Program-made: the position numbers and the translations under genes
In this document: positions 4,901 to 7,828 of the stretch, piece by piece
Position numbering within the stretch: the stretch's first letter is position 1
Layout: each line of letters opens with the position of its first letter
Source: Acidimicrobiia bacterium
GTDB taxonomy: Bacteria > Actinomycetota > Acidimicrobiia > IMCC26256 > JAENVU01
NCBI GenBank assembly: GCA_025357995.1
Contig: JANYLF010000089.1
Location: 1-7,828 of the forward strand
Direction: 5' to 3'
DNA: 7,828 nt
Notes under the pieces: generated by a model
The model's input: only the letters and a program-made list of their open reading frames with translations
Database searches by the model: none
What the model was told of the DNA's origin: nothing

Positions 4901-6097
4901 GTGATCGAACTGTCGCGATCGCAGGCCCGTCGGATGGCATTGGCCGCGCAGGGGTTCGGCGACAAACGTCCAACGGGTCGCGTCGACCGCCGCCACGTAC
5001 GCAAGGTGTTCGATCGGATCGGCGTCATCCAGATCGACTCGGTGAACGTGCTGGTCCGCTCGCAGGAACTCCCGTTGTTCGCGCGCCTCGGCCCCCATCC
5101 GCGGGACGTGATCCCGAAGATGCTCGCCGACGGCGAGCTGTTCGAGTACTGGGCGCACGAGGCGTCGCTGCTGCCGACCGAGACTCATCCGTTGTTCCGG
5201 TGGAAGATGCAGTCGGCGGAGGGCATGTGGGGCGGGCTCGCACGCTTGGCCCGAGAGCAGCCGGCGCTGGTCGAGGCGTTGCTCACCGAAGTTGGTGCGC
5301 GCGGGCCGCTGGCCGCGAGCGACATCGAAGGTCGGGCCGGGAAGTCTGGACCGTGGTGGGGGTGGGATCACACGAAGCAGGCCTTGGAGGTGTTGTTCTT
5401 CACTGGCCGGGTATCAGCTCGGAGGCGTTCCAACTTCGAGCGTGAGTACGACCTCGTCGAGCGCATGCTGCCGGCCGAGCTCCTGGAGCCTGAGCCCCCG
5501 AGCGAAGCCGGCGCGTGGAAGGAGCTCCTCGTACGCGCGGCCCGTGCGCACGGTGTGGGAACTGCGAAGGACCTTGCCGACTACTACCGCCTCAACACCG
5601 TGCGGTGTCGCTCGATCCTCGACGAGCTGGTAGAGGACGGACGGCTCGTGCTCGCCGCCGTGGAGGGATGGAAGGGTCCCGTGTACGCGCACCCGGATGC
5701 GACGCTGCCACGGTGGATTCGCGCTCGCGCGTTGTTGTCACCGTTCGACTCGCTGATCTGGGAGCGGTCGCGCACGGAGCGAGTGTTCGACTTTCGCTAC
5801 CGGCTCGAGATCTATGTGCCAGCGCCCAAGCGCGTGCACGGTTACTACGTGTTGCCGTTCCTGCTTGGTGACTGCCTGGTGGCACGGGTCGACCTCAAGG
5901 CGGACCGGCAGGCGTCCACGCTCCGAGTGCGTGGCGCGTTCGGCGAAGACCCCATGCCGTCGCCCGAAGTCGCCGAGGAGTTGGCGGCCGAGCTGGTGCT
6001 GTTGGCCGAATGGCTCGGTTTGGAGCACGTGGCCGTCGACCCTAACGGCGACCTCGCCCCCGCGCTCGTGCGAGCATTGAAACTGAACGTTCGCTAA
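4901..6097 (+). CDS. YcaQ/AlkX-like winged-helix DNA glycosylase (HTH_42 family)
   Basis: A 398-residue protein of the AlkZ/YcaQ superfamily. YcaQ of E. coli removes bulky alkylated bases and unhooks interstrand crosslinks; AlkZ protects a Streptomyces from azinomycin. Evidence: the N-terminus LSRSQARRMALAAQGF and VIQIDSVNVLVRSQELPLFARLG (42-64) are typical. Gln44-Ile45-Asp46 is the QxD catalytic motif of the YcaQ branch rather than the QxQ of AlkZ. EYWAHEASLLP (82-92) is also characteristic. Two winged-helix segments follow (about 125-190 and 202-260). The C-terminal barrel begins at LLSPFDSLIWERSRTERVFDF (278-298) and includes HGYYVLPFL (313-321). The GTG at 4901 starts directly before the conserved N-terminus; no strong ribosome binding site is visible. 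No biosynthetic cluster is adjacent, which fits general repair rather than self-resistance. Family assignment is strong; substrate is inferred. Confidence 0.92.
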   Translation: MIELSRSQARRMALAAQGFGDKRPTGRVDRRHVRKVFDRIGVIQIDSVNVLVRSQELPLFARLGPHPRDVIPKMLADGELFEYWAHEASLLPTETHPLFRWKMQSAEGMWGGLARLAREQPALVEALLTEVGARGPLAASDIEGRAGKSGPWWGWDHTKQALEVLFFTGRVSARRRSNFEREYDLVERMLPAELLEPEPPSEAGAWKELLVRAARAHGVGTAKDLADYYRLNTVRCRSILDELVEDGRLVLAAVEGWKGPVYAHPDATLPRWIRARALLSPFDSLIWERSRTERVFDFRYRLEIYVPAPKRVHGYYVLPFLLGDCLVARVDLKADRQASTLRVRGAFGEDPMPSPEVAEELAAELVLLAEWLGLEHVAVDPNGDLAPALVRALKLNVR

Positions 6098-6792
6098 AAG
6101 ATCCGTCCGACGACATCACCGATCAGTGCGGACACCGCGAGCGCGAAGCCGCCGATGAGCGTGAGTCGCACTCCTGCCCGCCCCATGTGCGCTCCGCCGA
6201 GTCGCGCGCCTGTGGCGCCGACCGCGGCAAGGACCAAGAGCGCCGTCGCCGCGATCGCGACCAGATGAAGACTCGACGAAACGAACGCCGCGACCAGGAC
6301 TGGCGGGAGCGCGCCCAGGGTGAACCCGATGGCTGATACCGCGGCGGCTTGGAGCGGTCTTGCTGAGCCGCCGTGCGCAATCCCGAGTTCGTCGCGGATA
6401 TGCGAGCCGAGCGCGTCGGCCTTCGTGAGCTGGATCGCGACTTGTCGGGCCAGCGGGCGATCGAGACCGCGCTGCTCGTAGATCTGCGTGAGCTCCTCGA
6501 GTTCGACCTCAGGGGTCTCTTGGAGTTCGATCGCCTCGCGCGCAATGTCGGCGAGTTCGGTGTCGCGTTGCGACGACACCGACGTGTACTCGCCCGCCGC
6601 CATTGACAGGGCGCCGCCGACCAGGGTGGCGACACCGGCGATCACGAGGGCGCGGTGGTCTGGGTTCGCGGCCGCAAAGACGATCAGGATGCTGGCGGTC
6701 GAGGTGACGCCGTCCTGAGCCCCGAGAACGGCCGCACGGAGCCACCCGATCCGGTCGGAGCGATGGACTTCGCCGTGGAGACGTGCGGGCAT
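6094..6792 (-). CDS. VIT1/CCC1-family Fe(II)/Mn(II) transporter
   Basis: A 232-residue membrane protein of the vacuolar iron transporter family, which exports or sequesters ferrous iron or manganese using the proton gradient. The start HGEVHRSDRIGWLRAAVLGAQDG (6-28) is close to the family's usual N-terminus, with the conserved Asp27 in TM1 (about 19-41). TM2 (about 48-66) is followed by AAGEYTSVSSQRDTE (65-79) containing Glu68. The cytoplasmic helical domain (about 77-140) is rich in Glu (79, 86, 89, 92, 95, 97, 99, 100), the place where family members bind metal. TM3-TM5 are at about 147-171, 175-198 and 206-228. Length is normal. The ATG at 6792 directly follows a GGGGGG run with no spacer, an unusual ribosome-binding arrangement, but the conserved N-terminus supports this start. 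It converges on the glycosylase gene with overlapping stops and is divergent from the SPFH gene. Confidence 0.93.
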   Translation of the reverse strand: MPARLHGEVHRSDRIGWLRAAVLGAQDGVTSTASILIVFAAANPDHRALVIAGVATLVGGALSMAAGEYTSVSSQRDTELADIAREAIELQETPEVELEELTQIYEQRGLDRPLARQVAIQLTKADALGSHIRDELGIAHGGSARPLQAAAVSAIGFTLGALPPVLVAAFVSSSLHLVAIAATALLVLAAVGATGARLGGAHMGRAGVRLTLIGGFALAVSALIGDVVGRIF

Positions 6793-6900
6793 CCCCCCAG
6801 CATGGCGCGCTCGACCGACGTTTGGGGAACGAACGTAGGTGCCTCGATGTTGAGAGTGCTACGAAGAGGACTCACATCGGCGTCGGAGAGGGGTGGGGCT
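6793..6900. promoter_or_regulatory. Divergent intergenic region between the VIT transporter and SPFH genes
   Basis: This 108-base gap must hold promoters for both genes. I see no convincing -35/-10 pair. Perfect inverted arms ACGTT (6818-6822) and AACGT (6832-6836) with a 9-base spacer could be a small operator, but such short arms occur by chance. No IdeR/DtxR-like iron box is recognisable by eye. Confidence 0.35.
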
Positions 6901-7828
6901 ATGGCGATCGGCGTCATATTGATCTTGGTTGTGGTGTTCCTGGTCGCGGTGCTCGCGTTCAAGTCGGTGCACCTGATCGGACCGGCCCAGGTGGGGTTGG
7001 TCAACAAGCGGCTGGCGTTCCGCAAGCTCCCGTCGGACAACCCGATCGCGTTCCGGGGCGAGGCCGGGTACCAGGCGGTACTGCTCACGCCGGGACTGCG
7101 GATCAAGTTGTGGCCGGTCTACGCCGTGCAGAAGTTCCCGTGGGTGCAGGTACCGGCGGGCGAGATCGGCGTGGTGATCGCGCAGGTGGGTGAGCCACTC
7201 CCGATCGGTGCGAAGAGCGGTGTGTACCGCACCGAGTTCGCCAACTTCTCGAACCTCTCCACGTTTGTGACCGGCGGCGGCCAGAAGGGTGTGCAACGGC
7301 CGGTGCTCCCGCCTGGGACGTTGGTGCCGATTCACCCGGTCGCGTTCCTCGTGCTCACCCCCGGTCAGGTGTACGGCGTTCCGGTGTCGCCCGACATCGC
7401 GGCGCAGACGCGCGGGAGCGGCGGCATGCTCTCGCCCGCGTCGTTCGGTCTCGCGGCAGAGGCGCTGCGCGTGGTGGTGATCTCGCCGGAAGGTCCGGTC
7501 GACATGATCGGGATCGTCACCGTGCTGGAAGGCGAACCGCTGCCGAGCGGCGACATCGCCAGCCGGCTCGCCGGCTACGAAGACGTGACGGCGATGGAAC
7601 AAGATGCGGTCGCGCGGGGCGCGTCGTCGAGTGAGACCGACGCACGGATCATCGAGGTGCTGCTCGGAAACAAGAACATCGAACACAACAACTACCAAGA
7701 CATCCAGAAGTTCCTCGCGGCGGGCGGCAAGATCGGGCTGCAGCACGACCCGCTGCTCTACGGCGCGTACTTGTTGAATCCGTTCCTCGTGCGCGTCGAG
7801 ATGGTGCCGATGCTCGTGGTGAACCAAG
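6901..7828 (+). CDS. SPFH/Band-7 (flotillin-like) membrane protein, N-terminal part (runs off right edge)
   Basis: The first 309 codons of an SPFH-domain protein. SPFH proteins form large membrane-anchored scaffolds that organise lipid domains, proteases or stress responses. A single hydrophobic anchor (residues 3-20) is followed by PAQVGLVNKRLAFRKLP (28-44), a typical opening of the domain. WPVYAVQKFPWVQVPAGEIG (71-90) and HPVAFLVLTPGQVYGVP (145-161) are further matches. The segment LNPFLVRVEMVPMLVV (292-307) resembles the end of the first SPFH section in longer bacterial members. Two copies of an IG-hydrophobic-V-x4-GEPLPxG motif occur, at 89-103 and 203-217. GAGAGGGG ends 7 bases before the ATG at 6901, supporting this start; an in-frame ATG at 6847 would add 18 residues and is less likely because it would push the membrane anchor inward. 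The 3' end is outside the window, so the coiled-coil tail common to flotillins cannot be checked. Confidence 0.87.
   Translation, partial: MAIGVILILVVVFLVAVLAFKSVHLIGPAQVGLVNKRLAFRKLPSDNPIAFRGEAGYQAVLLTPGLRIKLWPVYAVQKFPWVQVPAGEIGVVIAQVGEPLPIGAKSGVYRTEFANFSNLSTFVTGGGQKGVQRPVLPPGTLVPIHPVAFLVLTPGQVYGVPVSPDIAAQTRGSGGMLSPASFGLAAEALRVVVISPEGPVDMIGIVTVLEGEPLPSGDIASRLAGYEDVTAMEQDAVARGASSSETDARIIEVLLGNKNIEHNNYQDIQKFLAAGGKIGLQHDPLLYGAYLLNPFLVRVEMVPMLVVNQ

Noticed and set aside
4866..4973. N-terminal extension of the SDR to the ATG at 4973
   Set aside because: It would overlap the start of the glycosylase gene by 73 bases, and the added residues are not SDR-like; the family normally starts close to the TGGSRGIG strand.
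6826..6840. GAACGAACGT as a possible LexA (SOS) box
   Set aside because: The actinobacterial consensus needs GAAC-N4-GTTC-like symmetry; the second half-site does not match.
6859..7827. A 322-codon minus-strand frame opposite the SPFH gene
   Set aside because: Its translation is His/Arg/Glu-rich without a domain, while the plus strand gives a membrane anchor and SPFH motifs.

Overview
The window is high-GC (roughly two thirds G+C) and densely coded, with third codon positions that are nearly all G or C. The gene families point to an actinobacterium: an MMPL-type lipid exporter, a PYROXD2/CrtI-like flavoenzyme, an actinobacterial-type HhH-GPD protein, a YcaQ-like winged-helix glycosylase, GTG starts, and probable leaderless transcripts. 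A soil or aquatic Acidimicrobiia-like lineage is my best guess, from overall impression only. I see no rRNA, tRNA, insertion sequence, integrase, attachment site or CRISPR array. Base composition looks even throughout, so this reads as ordinary chromosome rather than an acquired island.

Layout: eight protein genes fill almost all of the window. (1) On the minus strand at the left edge is the N-terminal 308 residues of an MMPL/RND-family membrane exporter. A flavin-dependent, phytoene-desaturase-like oxidoreductase lies 72 bases upstream on the same strand, so the two may be co-transcribed. (2) Divergent from that pair, on the plus strand, are a small HhH-GPD-type DNA-repair-like protein and then a secreted lipoprotein of unknown function with its own candidate promoter. 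(3) A short-chain dehydrogenase on the minus strand converges on the lipoprotein gene. It is divergent, across only 35 bases, from a YcaQ/AlkX-like DNA glycosylase on the plus strand. (4) The YcaQ-like gene converges on a VIT1/CCC1-type Fe/Mn transporter with overlapping stop codons. (5) Across a 108-base divergent intergenic region from the transporter starts a large SPFH/flotillin-like membrane protein that runs off the right edge.

The genes do not assemble into one obvious pathway. The loosely supported themes are oxidised-lipid or isoprenoid chemistry with export (flavoenzyme plus MMPL), DNA repair (HhH-GPD protein and YcaQ-like glycosylase about 1.8 kb apart), and membrane or metal homeostasis (VIT transporter next to an SPFH scaffold). 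I find no convincing previously undescribed multi-gene system. The most open items are the His/Cys-rich lipoprotein, the HhH-GPD protein that lacks standard catalytic landmarks, and a 15-bp inverted repeat over the lipoprotein's likely promoter. Intergenic gaps are all about 110 bases or less, so there is no long non-coding stretch.
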